DNA of 64,000 nucleotides, taken from NCBI RefSeq assembly GCF_003667275.1, contig NZ_RCNV01000014.1, forward strand, positions 1-64,000, written 5' to 3'. This stretch comes from Mesonia aquimarina (GTDB lineage: Bacteria > Bacteroidota > Bacteroidia > Flavobacteriales > Flavobacteriaceae). This document shows positions 25,746 through 34,013 of this stretch, piece after piece. The notes beneath the pieces were generated by a model that saw only the letters and a list, made by a program, of their open reading frames with translations, was not told the DNA's origin and did not search any database. The position numbers were made by a program, and so were the translations under genes. Numbering within the stretch: the first letter of the stretch is position 1; each line of letters opens with the position of its first letter.

Positions 25746-26386
25746 TCACTCGAAATTCGCTTTAAAAAAGCTTTATTTTTCTTTAAACTCTCAACATCTG
25801 ATGTGAGTTTTTTTGTAGCTGAAAGTTTCGGAAAACTTAATTTTCCAGCAGCATAGCTTTTTGAAATCAATAATAGAATATAATTGTAGCTTAAAATAAG
25901 TTGTTGAATAAAAGTTGGTGCGGCAATTGAAAAGCCCATTTTTTTGGCAGTACGTTTATTTAAGATATAAGTAGTTGCTTCAATTTTTGTGGCTTCTTTT
26001 TCGGTTTCAATTAAGTGTAATAGTCCTTCAGCAAATTGCTTTAAGATTATTTTTTTTCGTTGAGCCGGTGGTATTCTTTTATGCAAAACGAAGAGATAAT
26101 CAAATAAAGTTCCGCCATGTATAAAAATTTTATCATTCTTATTTTCCATTAAGCAAAGCGGAGATAGGTACTGTAATTTATTTTGCTTCACTCCAGAGGG
26201 TACATCTATAAATGGTGCAAAAATGGAAAGTGTTATTGGAAAACCTAAAAAAGAAATATAAAGCTGATAGTAAAAAACAACTATACTGAAGAGAACCAAA
26301 AAAATAAGTAATAAAAAAATGATGCTAAAAAAATAGACTCTTTTTTGAAAAGAAGACAAGTTATAAAAACGGTGACTTAATTTCAT
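25742..26386 (-). CDS. Unknown protein with N-terminal membrane segments
   Basis: A 214-residue protein I cannot place in a family. Residues about 15-55 form one long or two adjacent membrane helices (VYFFSIIFLLLIFLVLFSIVV, then LYISFLGFPITLSIFAPF). The rest is basic and probably cytoplasmic, with a hydrophobic patch near 160-175. It starts 18 bp after the lipid A acyltransferase gene on the same strand, so it is probably co-transcribed and may act in the envelope. No catalytic signature is visible. Confidence 0.7.
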   Translation of the reverse strand: MKLSHRFYNLSSFQKRVYFFSIIFLLLIFLVLFSIVVFYYQLYISFLGFPITLSIFAPFIDVPSGVKQNKLQYLSPLCLMENKNDKIFIHGGTLFDYLFVLHKRIPPAQRKKIILKQFAEGLLHLIETEKEATKIEATTYILNKRTAKKMGFSIAAPTFIQQLILSYNYILLLISKSYAAGKLSFPKLSATKKLTSDVESLKKNKAFLKRISSD

Positions 26387-26404
26387 AGTTGTGAAATCTT
26401 CAAA

Positions 26405-27280
26405 TTAATTTCTGGCATGCTTAAAACGTTTGTGAGTCCATAAATAATACTCCGGTTTTTTATTGATTTGTACTTCTAATTGCTGAAAAAATTTATCGGT
26501 TATCTCAAAATCTTCGTAGTTTTTTGCGTTTTCAGCTAGCGGAAGTAAGCTTGCTTCATAATAACCGCGTTTCACTTTTTCTACGTGTAAATACAGCACT
26601 GCAAAACCTAATCTTTTAGCCATGGCCTCAGAACCTACAAATGCAGGAACTTCTTTTCCCATAAAATTTATCCAATGTTTTTGGTTTCCTTTTTTAGGAG
26701 ATTGATCAGCAATCATATAATAACTGCTTTTTTGTTGATCGCGCATATTGCGTAACATTGTTGGAATTACTTCTTTACTGCTAATGAGTGTGGTGCCTAA
26801 ATTTGCGCGGATATCTTTTATGAGTTTATCAAAATATGGGTTCTTTATTTTTTTATAAATAGCGTAGCCTTTATTGTAAGTTTCGTAAAAATTAATTGCT
26901 GTTGCCCATTCGTAACTAGCGTAATGACCACACATAACAATTACGCCTTTACTCTTTTTTTCGAGTTCACTTAAGGCTTCGATATTAGTGTAAACAAATC
27001 GTTTTTTTAATTCTTTTTTAGAAATGGAAAGGGTTTTTATCATCTCCAAAAACATATCGCACATATGTTTGTAGAAGGCTTTTTCTATTTTTTTAAGCTC
27101 ATTTTTTGATTTTTTGGGAAAAGCGGTGACTAAATTTTCTCTAACCACTTTTTTTCGGTAACCGACTATATAATAAAAGAGGACATAAAAAATATCTGAA
27201 ACCAAATAAAATAAAGGAAAAGGCAGTTTTGAAATACACCACAATAGAGGATAAACTAAAATGTATACGGCTTTTTTCAT
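26405..27280 (-). CDS. Lysophospholipid/lipid A acyltransferase (LpxL/HtrB family)
   Basis: An inner-membrane acyltransferase of 291 residues that adds a secondary acyl chain to lipid A or a related lipid. An N-terminal membrane helix (YILVYPLLWCISKLPFPLFYL) is followed by the LPLAT catalytic motif HX4E: His119 and Glu124 in CGHYASYEW. Further signatures are SYYMIADQSPKKG and WINFMGKEVPAF. It lies 61 bp downstream of a truncated paralogue. The substrate specificity cannot be read from the sequence. Confidence 0.9.
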   Translation of the reverse strand: MKKAVYILVYPLLWCISKLPFPLFYLVSDIFYVLFYYIVGYRKKVVRENLVTAFPKKSKNELKKIEKAFYKHMCDMFLEMIKTLSISKKELKKRFVYTNIEALSELEKKSKGVIVMCGHYASYEWATAINFYETYNKGYAIYKKIKNPYFDKLIKDIRANLGTTLISSKEVIPTMLRNMRDQQKSSYYMIADQSPKKGNQKHWINFMGKEVPAFVGSEAMAKRLGFAVLYLHVEKVKRGYYEASLLPLAENAKNYEDFEITDKFFQQLEVQINKKPEYYLWTHKRFKHARN

Positions 27281-27341
27281 AAAAAATAATTATTTCAAAT
27301 ATAAATTTTTATCAGTATAAATATTGTTCTTAAACCACTTT

Positions 27342-27629
27342 TTATGTAATAAGCTGTTTCATATTTATGAGCCCATAAAAATTTTTGATTCTTTGTTCTA
27401 TTGGTGAAAAAACATCGAAAAATTGGTGATAAAATTTGTTGCTGATTTTTTTAACTTCCGCTAAATATTGTTCAGTAAAAGTTACGATCAAGTTTTTATG
27501 TACTACTTTTTTTAGATAACCAATAAATTTGTGAATACAAAAATAAGTTAGATATGAAAGCCAATCAAGAAATATATAATTGAACCATAAAAAAAAAGGG
27601 TAGGAGAGTAGGTAAACCAATCTTTGCAT
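27342..27629 (-). pseudogene. Truncated LpxL/HtrB-like paralogue
   Basis: The 95-residue reading frame aligns only with the N-terminal third of the adjacent intact acyltransferase: LVYLLSYPFFLW against AVYILVYPLLWC, and GYLKKVVHKNLIVTF against GYRKKVVRENLVTAF. The catalytic HX4E motif and everything after it are missing, and I find no remnant in the 61 bp that follow. It looks like a tandem duplicate that has lost its catalytic part. A short membrane-anchored product with a new role is possible but less likely. Confidence 0.75.
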
Positions 27630-27669
27630 GGAGAATAATAAAATTTGTGTAAAGATATGGTATATTTGA

Positions 27670-28335
27670 ATGTTAACAAATTTGACTATGGGAAACTTAG
27701 CATTGGTTACAATTATAGTAATTGCTATAAATGGAATTATTTCATTTAAAGGATTTAACGATCAACTTTTTTTTGATAAGTATAAGTTTAGTATAAGTGC
27801 TATTCAACGCGGAGAGTATTGGCGTATGATTTCTTCTGGCTTTTTACATGTAGATATTACCCATTTATTTGTGAATATGCTAACGCTCTATTTTTTTGCT
27901 AACGTTGTGATTTTTCATGGCGGAATTCTTGCATTTATTTTAACCTATCTTGGTAGTCTTTTTTTAGGAAATTTATTTACACTTTTCTTTCATAAAGACG
28001 AACCTTTTTATTCAGCCGTTGGCGCAAGTGGTGCAGTTATGGGGGTTTTATATTCAGCAATTTTACTACGCCCAGATATGATGCTAGGGCTGTTTTTCTT
28101 TATCCCGATTCCTGCTTATATTTTTGGAATAGGTTATCTGTTATATTCAATTTACGGAATGAAAGCGCAAAACGATCAAATTGGTCATGACGCACATTTT
28201 GGCGGCGCAATGGGCGGTTATTTTATAACCATGTTTTTTGCCCCCTGGGTTTTTCAAGAACATTTATTAATGGTAGGCTTGTTACTAATACCTATTGTTG
28301 TTTTATTTATCTTAAAACAAACCGGCAAAATTTAA
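27670..28335 (+). CDS. Rhomboid family intramembrane serine protease
   Basis: 221 residues with six hydrophobic helices. The catalytic dyad is visible: Ser120 in GASGAVMG and His176 in GHDAHFGGAMGG. The early motif HVDITHLFVNM is also typical of rhomboids. The enzyme cleaves substrates within the membrane; targets are unknown. The start is ambiguous. A TATATTTG promoter-like box at 27661-27668 touches the first ATG (27670), so the ATG at 27688 (MGNLALVTII) may be the real start. The N-terminus differs by six residues only. Confidence 0.92.
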   Translation: MLTNLTMGNLALVTIIVIAINGIISFKGFNDQLFFDKYKFSISAIQRGEYWRMISSGFLHVDITHLFVNMLTLYFFANVVIFHGGILAFILTYLGSLFLGNLFTLFFHKDEPFYSAVGASGAVMGVLYSAILLRPDMMLGLFFFIPIPAYIFGIGYLLYSIYGMKAQNDQIGHDAHFGGAMGGYFITMFFAPWVFQEHLLMVGLLLIPIVVLFILKQTGKI

Positions 28336-28384
28336 GTTGGTATTCTTTTTGAGTAACTTTCATCGAACTTAAAATTATTAACCG

Positions 28385-29062
28385 ATGAAAAAACTATTTT
28401 TATTAATCTTATTTTGTGCAACTTCAGTAATTTTTGCGCAAGAAACTACTTCAAAAGGAATTAATGTAACAGGAAAGGGGAGCGTAAACGTTGTTCCAGA
28501 TCAAGTGATTATAAATGTCCGGTCAGAATATAGCGGAAATTCTGCTAATACCGTAAAAGATGAAGTAGATGCAGATATTAATGAGGTGATCAAATTTTTA
28601 AAACAAGAAGGTGTTGCCGAAAAAAATATTCAAACTGAATATATTCATCTGGGAAAAGCTTATCATCATCAATTAAATAAATATGAGTTTAGAGCTTATC
28701 AAAGCCTCAGCATTTTATTAGAAGATATAAATGACTATGAAAAAATAATGGACGGCTTAATGTCTTCCGGAATCAATGCGATAAATAGTGTGAGTTTTGA
28801 GAGCTCTAAAGAAGAACAATTAAAAGCCGAGGCAAGAAAAAAAGCGATTGAAAATGCTAGAAGTAAAGCTGAAGAATATGCTAAAGCACTTGGGCAATCT
28901 GTAGGAAAAGCTTTTTATGTAAGCGAAAACAATGCTAGTTTTTCAGGACCAATTTTATTTAAAAGTATGGATGCCGGTGGAGAATCTTCAGAAGGACAAA
29001 GCATTGCAGTTGGAGAAAAAACAATAAGCGTAAGTGTGCAGGTTGGATTTATTTTGAATTAA
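28385..29062 (+). CDS. SIMPL domain (DUF541/BP26-like) periplasmic protein
   Basis: 225 residues with a Sec signal peptide ending SVIFAQ, then the SIMPL domain: INVTGKGSVNVVPDQVIINV, FRAYQSLSILLEDI and ARKKAIENARSKAEEYAKALGQ. The family includes Brucella BP26/OMP28 and mouse SIMPL. The bacterial role is not well defined; an oligomeric ring in the periplasm has been described for BP26. The gene is single, and a bidirectional terminator follows it. Confidence 0.88.
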   Translation: MKKLFLLILFCATSVIFAQETTSKGINVTGKGSVNVVPDQVIINVRSEYSGNSANTVKDEVDADINEVIKFLKQEGVAEKNIQTEYIHLGKAYHHQLNKYEFRAYQSLSILLEDINDYEKIMDGLMSSGINAINSVSFESSKEEQLKAEARKKAIENARSKAEEYAKALGQSVGKAFYVSENNASFSGPILFKSMDAGGESSEGQSIAVGEKTISVSVQVGFILN

Positions 29063-29081
29063 TACACTGAAAGCAAATCAT

Positions 29082-29118
29082 AAAAAAAGCGATCTAAATT
29101 TTTAGATCGCTTTTTTTA
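29082..29118. terminator. Bidirectional terminator between SIMPL and TlpA-like genes
   Basis: A long perfect stem AAAGCGATCTAAA / TTTAGATCGCTTT with a two-base loop has A and T runs on both sides. It serves both convergent genes. Confidence 0.93.
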
Positions 29119-29136
29119 TAAAGTAAAATTGTTGAT

Positions 29137-30261
29137 TTATTCTATTTCAGCAAATAACTCAGCCATTTTTTCTTCCAAAGCATTTCCTCTAACATCTTTA
29201 GCGATAATAACGCCATTTTCATCTAAAACAAATGTTGCAGGAATAGAGCTTACATTATAGTTTTTAATAATAGGATCTCTCCAAAACTGTAAGTTAGAAA
29301 CATGTTGCCAAGTTAAATTGTCATCTTTAATGGCTTTTAACCATTTATCTTTTTGATTTGGCTTGTCTAAAGAAACACCAATAATATTTAATCCTTTTTC
29401 GTGATATTTATTATACACTTTTACCACATTAGGATTTTCAATTCTACAAGGCTTACACCAAGATGCCCAAAAATCTATAATCGTAATTTTTCCCATCGCA
29501 TCTTTTAATGAAAGCATTTCTCCATCTGGTGTTGGCGCAGAGAAGTTAGGTGCTTTACTGCCAATAGCGGTTTTAGAAGCTTTTTCTAAAAACTTTTCTA
29601 CTTCTTTACCAGGAATGCTATTTTTAACTTCTTCAGAAAGACCGGCGTACATTTCGCCCATTTCATTGGCAGGAAGCATTTTCATCTTCATAATATCAGA
29701 TAGAATTAGAATTGAAACCAATGAATTTGGATTTTCATTGATGAGTTGTTTTCTAAACTCAGCATCCTTTTCTGTTATTTTCTGTTGTTTCGTTCTTACC
29801 TCTTGAACTATCGCCGGGTTTTGGCGCATTTGCGGGTCTTGAAATTGTTCTCGAAGTTTTTGTATTTTTTTTGATTGCTTAATTAAGTGGTCTACATATT
29901 CAGCAAATAAAGCATTGTTTTTTCCTCCGGTAATTTCTGAAGAACGTAAGCTATCTTTGTAGATGGTAGCTTTTAATGCTTCATTTTCGTTGATGAAAAG
30001 TACATTGCTATTTAAGTTTTCTATCGTAAGTACGTTCAAGGTTTGAAAATCTGTCTCAGGTAAATCTAACTGAAACTTCCCTTTTTGAACTTCTACCGTA
30101 TCTTGAGCAACGGGCTGACCATTCTCTCCAAGTTTAGCTAAATATACTTTTGTTCCATCTGCTACATTATCTATGTTTGCCGTAATGCCGGGAGTTTGTT
30201 CTTTTTTCTCTTGACACGAAAAGGCTAGTGCAGCCAGTAAAATAAGACTTATTTTTTTCAT
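29137..30261 (-). CDS. TlpA/ResA-like thiol-disulfide oxidoreductase lipoprotein (DUF4369)
   Basis: An envelope lipoprotein whose N-terminal lipobox AFSC follows a short hydrophobic stretch (ISLILLAALAFSC). Residues about 25-130 form a DUF4369-type beta domain common in Bacteroidota. A helical region follows, then the C-terminal thioredoxin fold with the redox motif WCKPC (WASWCKPCRIENP). It probably reduces or shuffles disulfides in the periplasm, for example during cytochrome maturation. I choose the internal ATG at 30261 over the one at 30285. The upstream ATG overlaps a TATTTTTG promoter box, and only the shorter form begins with a lipoprotein signal. Confidence 0.88.
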   Translation of the reverse strand: MKKISLILLAALAFSCQEKKEQTPGITANIDNVADGTKVYLAKLGENGQPVAQDTVEVQKGKFQLDLPETDFQTLNVLTIENLNSNVLFINENEALKATIYKDSLRSSEITGGKNNALFAEYVDHLIKQSKKIQKLREQFQDPQMRQNPAIVQEVRTKQQKITEKDAEFRKQLINENPNSLVSILILSDIMKMKMLPANEMGEMYAGLSEEVKNSIPGKEVEKFLEKASKTAIGSKAPNFSAPTPDGEMLSLKDAMGKITIIDFWASWCKPCRIENPNVVKVYNKYHEKGLNIIGVSLDKPNQKDKWLKAIKDDNLTWQHVSNLQFWRDPIIKNYNVSSIPATFVLDENGVIIAKDVRGNALEEKMAELFAEIE

Positions 30262-30282
30262 TATGTATAATTCTGTTTTTTG

Positions 30283-30290
30283 CAAAAATA
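30283..30290 (-). promoter_or_regulatory. -7 promoter box for the TlpA-like gene
   Basis: The minus strand reads TATTTTTG, a perfect TAnnTTTG match, 21 bp before the chosen ATG at 30261. It excludes the longer start at 30285. Confidence 0.55.
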
Positions 30291-30408
30291 AATAACTTAT
30301 ATGGCTTTATACCCCTAAAAATTTAAAATATTGTTAATATTTAAAAACAATATTTGCCAACGCTCCGCAATAGGCTAACTTGTCTTCGTTACTTAATTGA
30401 AAAGAATA

Positions 30409-32778
30409 ATGATAAATAAGAATACAGATTTTCCATTTCAAGTAAAAATCAGTTTTAAAAAAGTAATCGATGCTTATCGAGAGCGAATTAAAACAGAAGA
30501 AAAACCTATTACCAAAGATTATCTTGAGAAAATGCTGGCGTATATAGAAGATTACCCACAACTAGAATCGGGGATAGATAATGTTGAAGATTTAAATAAA
30601 CATAATAAAACCATCGAGATTTTATTAGATGATCTTTTTCCGAATGTATTAACAAATAACGAAATTAAAGCAGCTTCAACACCACGCAATAATTTCATCT
30701 TCAATTCTTCTAAACGTTTTGATGAGATTTTAGAGAAAGCAGGAAAGGACTACAAATTTAGTGTAAGAAATCTAAGTCCAGATTTAGATTATGTATACGG
30801 ATGTATTTTAATATTGAATCAATATTTTGGTCATGAAGTAGACTTTACAAGACCGTTTTATATAGATATTCCGGATGAAAACGGCATTATGCATCACTAC
30901 AGGTTAGCTGTAAATGCAGATTTTGTAAGTTTTGAACCTACAGATAAAGCCATAGAACTATCAGATAAAGACATTGATAAGTTAATTCAAAATACAGATG
31001 ATATAGAATTATGGAGAGAAAAATTTCCGCCACAGAGTTGGATATTTAAAGGTTTTGTAATTCTCAACCTTACCGATGTTACCGTAGATGATGGTATTTC
31101 CGATTTAAAAACCCAACTCATCAATAATAGAATTCCAGATGAAGAAAATATACAAAGTCTGGTCAATATTTTTAGATCTATTTATAAAATACCAGATCTT
31201 CGGGTTGGTTTTACCATGTTCGATAAGAGTGAAACCACTTTCTATAAAATGGAAAAAGGAAAAGTAAAAAGCTTCATTCTAAATAATGAAAAAGAATGTG
31301 ATTGCGAAGAGGTTTTATGTAAGAATGCGTTTAAATCGCTTTTAAAAAATCATAAATATTTTACTATTGCGAATGTAGAAGATTATGCACTAAAAACCAA
31401 TCATAACCTTCTCTCTGAAACTTTATTAACAAATGAAGTAAAAAGTTGTATTCTAGCTCCAATGGCAAAAAACGATGAGCTTTTAGGAGTTTTAGAGCTG
31501 GTTTCTTACCGAAAAAATGAACTAAATAATATTAACGCGGTAAAATTAGAAGATATTTTACCTTATATAACTACTGCAGTAGAACGAAATACAGCAGAGT
31601 TTGAAAACAGAGTAAAAGCAGTAATTCAAAGTGAGTGTACCTCTATACATCCAAGTGTCCTTTGGGTTTTTGAAGAAGAAGCAAAACGCTACATCAAAGA
31701 TTTAGATAATGATGGGGTTTCTTCCTTTAGAGATATTGCTTTTAAAGATATTTATCCATTATACGGACAAATTGATATTGTAGGTTCTTCAGATGAACGA
31801 AATAAGGCAATTCAAAAAGATTTACTTCAACAATTAGGCATGATTACAAAAATTATTGATGATGCTATGGAAATTGAAGAATTACCTATTTATGAGCAGG
31901 TAAAATTTAGAGTAAATGAATTCAGTGAAAATTTAAAAGACAACTTAAACGCTTCTAGTGAGCAGCGCATTATCAATTTTATTTTTAAGGAAATAAAACC
32001 GATGATGCAGCACTTAAAAAAACAATCTCGCAAGCTGAGAAGAAAGATTGATAAATACAGCGAATGTATGGATCCTAGTAGTGGCGTAATTTATAGTGAA
32101 AGAAAAAATTATGACGATACTGTACAGCGAATCAATAGAACTTTATCGCGTTTTATAGACAGAAAACAAATTGATGCGCAAAAAATTTTCCCACATTATT
32201 TTGAACGCTATAAAACCGATGGAGTAGATCACAATATTTATATAGGCGAAGAAATGACTAAAAATAGAACTTTTAGTAAAGTCTATTTGTATAATTTACG
32301 TTTATGGCAATTGCAGATAATGTGTGAAATGGAAAATAAGTTTTATCACATTCAAAAAGATATGCCATTAAAATTAGATGCAGCGTCGTTAATTTTGGTG
32401 TTCAATTCAACTCTATCAATCCGTTACCGAATGGATGAAAAAAAGTTTGATGTAGATGGGACTTATAATGCGCGTTATGAAATTATCAAAAAGCGTATCG
32501 ATAAAGCTTATGTAAAAGGTACCGAAGAGCGAATTACGCAGAAGGGAAAAATTGCTATTATATATTCTCAAAAATCAGATCAGCGAGAATACTTACGCTA
32601 TATTAAATATTTACAGAGTAAAAATTATATAGGAGAAAATGTAGAGCTGTTAGAGCTTGAAGATGTTCAAGGAGTAGTAGGTCTAAAAGCAATACGGGTA
32701 GAGGTTCTTTATCATAAAGAAGATACAGATGATAAAGAAACCTTTACCTATGAAGCTTTAATGGAAGAACTACATTGA
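30409..32778 (+). CDS. GAF-domain sensory protein of unknown function
   Basis: 789 residues and no signal peptide. A GAF-like region lies at about 265-400 (VNIFRSIYKIPDLRVGFTMF, CILAPMAKNDELLGVLEL). The N-terminal 250 residues and the long C-terminal half are family-specific and I cannot assign them. The C-terminal half includes a basic helical stretch near 545-560. A cysteine pair in ECDCEEVLC may bind metal. The ATG at 30409 is preferred over a TTG 12 bp upstream. The gene converges with the HD/Pycsar-effector-like gene, with a 9-bp overlap. Members appear to be a Bacteroidota-conserved family. A role in ligand sensing is inferred only from the GAF fold. Confidence 0.75.
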   Translation: MINKNTDFPFQVKISFKKVIDAYRERIKTEEKPITKDYLEKMLAYIEDYPQLESGIDNVEDLNKHNKTIEILLDDLFPNVLTNNEIKAASTPRNNFIFNSSKRFDEILEKAGKDYKFSVRNLSPDLDYVYGCILILNQYFGHEVDFTRPFYIDIPDENGIMHHYRLAVNADFVSFEPTDKAIELSDKDIDKLIQNTDDIELWREKFPPQSWIFKGFVILNLTDVTVDDGISDLKTQLINNRIPDEENIQSLVNIFRSIYKIPDLRVGFTMFDKSETTFYKMEKGKVKSFILNNEKECDCEEVLCKNAFKSLLKNHKYFTIANVEDYALKTNHNLLSETLLTNEVKSCILAPMAKNDELLGVLELVSYRKNELNNINAVKLEDILPYITTAVERNTAEFENRVKAVIQSECTSIHPSVLWVFEEEAKRYIKDLDNDGVSSFRDIAFKDIYPLYGQIDIVGSSDERNKAIQKDLLQQLGMITKIIDDAMEIEELPIYEQVKFRVNEFSENLKDNLNASSEQRIINFIFKEIKPMMQHLKKQSRKLRRKIDKYSECMDPSSGVIYSERKNYDDTVQRINRTLSRFIDRKQIDAQKIFPHYFERYKTDGVDHNIYIGEEMTKNRTFSKVYLYNLRLWQLQIMCEMENKFYHIQKDMPLKLDAASLILVFNSTLSIRYRMDEKKFDVDGTYNARYEIIKKRIDKAYVKGTEERITQKGKIAIIYSQKSDQREYLRYIKYLQSKNYIGENVELLELEDVQGVVGLKAIRVEVLYHKEDTDDKETFTYEALMEELH

Positions 32779-33954
32779 CCAAAAGGCAATAACAAAACTG
32801 ATAACAGAAATTATTAAGCCGGTCATAAAAATAGTGTAGGTCCAACGTAAAATTTTATACTTCCGGTTAAGTACCACACCTAGTAAGTATAAATCTTTGG
32901 TTAAGGCTTCGTACATATAATCTTGATCGTCTAATATTTCATTCATCGCCCAATTATACTGGTCAAAAGGCATTTTATGAAAATTACCAAAAAAGAGAAT
33001 GTTCACTTTTCTCTTTTTTACTTGCTCTCTTGTAAACTCACCAGTTGTAACATTTGGTCGTGTAGACATAATAGAAAGTATAATTGATGCGACACTAAAA
33101 CAGACCAGTACAAGTGTAGGAATCATTAAATGTCGATTAGAATCTGCATCTAATTTTGGGATGATGTTAGCCAAAGCTAAGGAAATGATAATAGCATTTA
33201 CCGAAAGTAAAATGTTAGCTTTAGTATCAGCAATATCACTCAGTTTTATGTGGTTTCGTAAAGTCGTTCTGTAAATAGTTTGCCTGCTACGATCCGGATT
33301 CTGACTTTTATATTTTGCTTTTAACTTTGCTTTAGTTTCTTCTTTTTCTAATTTTTTCTTTTTCTTTTTCTGTTTTTTTAAAAGAGATAAAAGGTTTTCA
33401 TCTTTTTTGGGACGCCATTCTTTGGCTGCATAATCTGTATAAAACTTATGTTTTTCCGTAAAGAGATTAATATTTTCTTGAATCCATTCATTGGGGTTGT
33501 AATAACAAACTCCGTGAAGTTTTAATTCTTGACGTAAAAACTCTGTAGTTTCTTCAAAATAATCTTTTGCTAAATGAGAAGAATCTGCATCCCTAATAAT
33601 TTCTTCTAATTTATCTTGAGGAACTGCATTCATTTCAGTTGCTAAAATGCAGCGTTTTACTTCATCTATAATTTCTTGATCTTCATTTTGCTCTTTTAAA
33701 AAATCCTCGGCAATTTTAGAACTCTCTAATTCATGACCGTCTTTGGCAACTATGTAACCCGTGTCATGAAGCCAAGCAGCTAGCAATAGTACCTTTTCTT
33801 CTTTAACATTAATTTGAGAATTTTCAATTAATTCTTTAGTACTTTTAACCACACGTTGCGTGTGATTGTAGTTATGATAAATGAAGGTATTTGGGAGCTT
33901 TTCCTTAAAAAGGTTCAATACAAATTTATCTGTTCTCTCAAGAATATTATCCAT
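32770..33954 (-). CDS. HD-domain hydrolase fused to Pycsar-effector-like membrane domain
   Basis: 394 residues in two parts. Residues about 20-180 form an HD phosphohydrolase domain with ligands His31 (YNHTQRV), His63-Asp64 (LHDTGY), His74 (GHELES) and Asp122 (RDADSSHL). After a very lysine-rich linker (about 188-215), residues 225-394 match the Pycsar-system effector-type membrane domain (PycTM, DUF5706): LSDIADTKANILLSVNA, a second helix LMIPTLVLVCFSVASIILSIM, and a C-terminal helix ISVISFVIAFW. HD enzymes hydrolyse nucleotides or phosphate esters. The other half resembles effectors triggered by cyclic pyrimidine nucleotides. No cyclase gene is adjacent, so a complete Pycsar defence module is not shown. 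Confidence 0.82.
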   Translation of the reverse strand: MDNILERTDKFVLNLFKEKLPNTFIYHNYNHTQRVVKSTKELIENSQINVKEEKVLLLAAWLHDTGYIVAKDGHELESSKIAEDFLKEQNEDQEIIDEVKRCILATEMNAVPQDKLEEIIRDADSSHLAKDYFEETTEFLRQELKLHGVCYYNPNEWIQENINLFTEKHKFYTDYAAKEWRPKKDENLLSLLKKQKKKKKKLEKEETKAKLKAKYKSQNPDRSRQTIYRTTLRNHIKLSDIADTKANILLSVNAIIISLALANIIPKLDADSNRHLMIPTLVLVCFSVASIILSIMSTRPNVTTGEFTREQVKKRKVNILFFGNFHKMPFDQYNWAMNEILDDQDYMYEALTKDLYLLGVVLNRKYKILRWTYTIFMTGLIISVISFVIAFWSM

Positions 33955-34013
33955 AAAGTTTTGTTGTTTTTACGATAAGCAAAATACAAAAAAACGACGA
34001 TGAATTAATTCCT

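Noticed and set aside
30262-30285. Longer start of the TlpA-like protein
   Set aside because: The ATG overlaps a TATTTTTG box and would put eight residues before a clear lipoprotein signal.
32770-33954. A complete Pycsar defence system
   Set aside because: Only the effector-like domain is present. No pyrimidine cyclase or other defence gene lies within the neighbouring genes.
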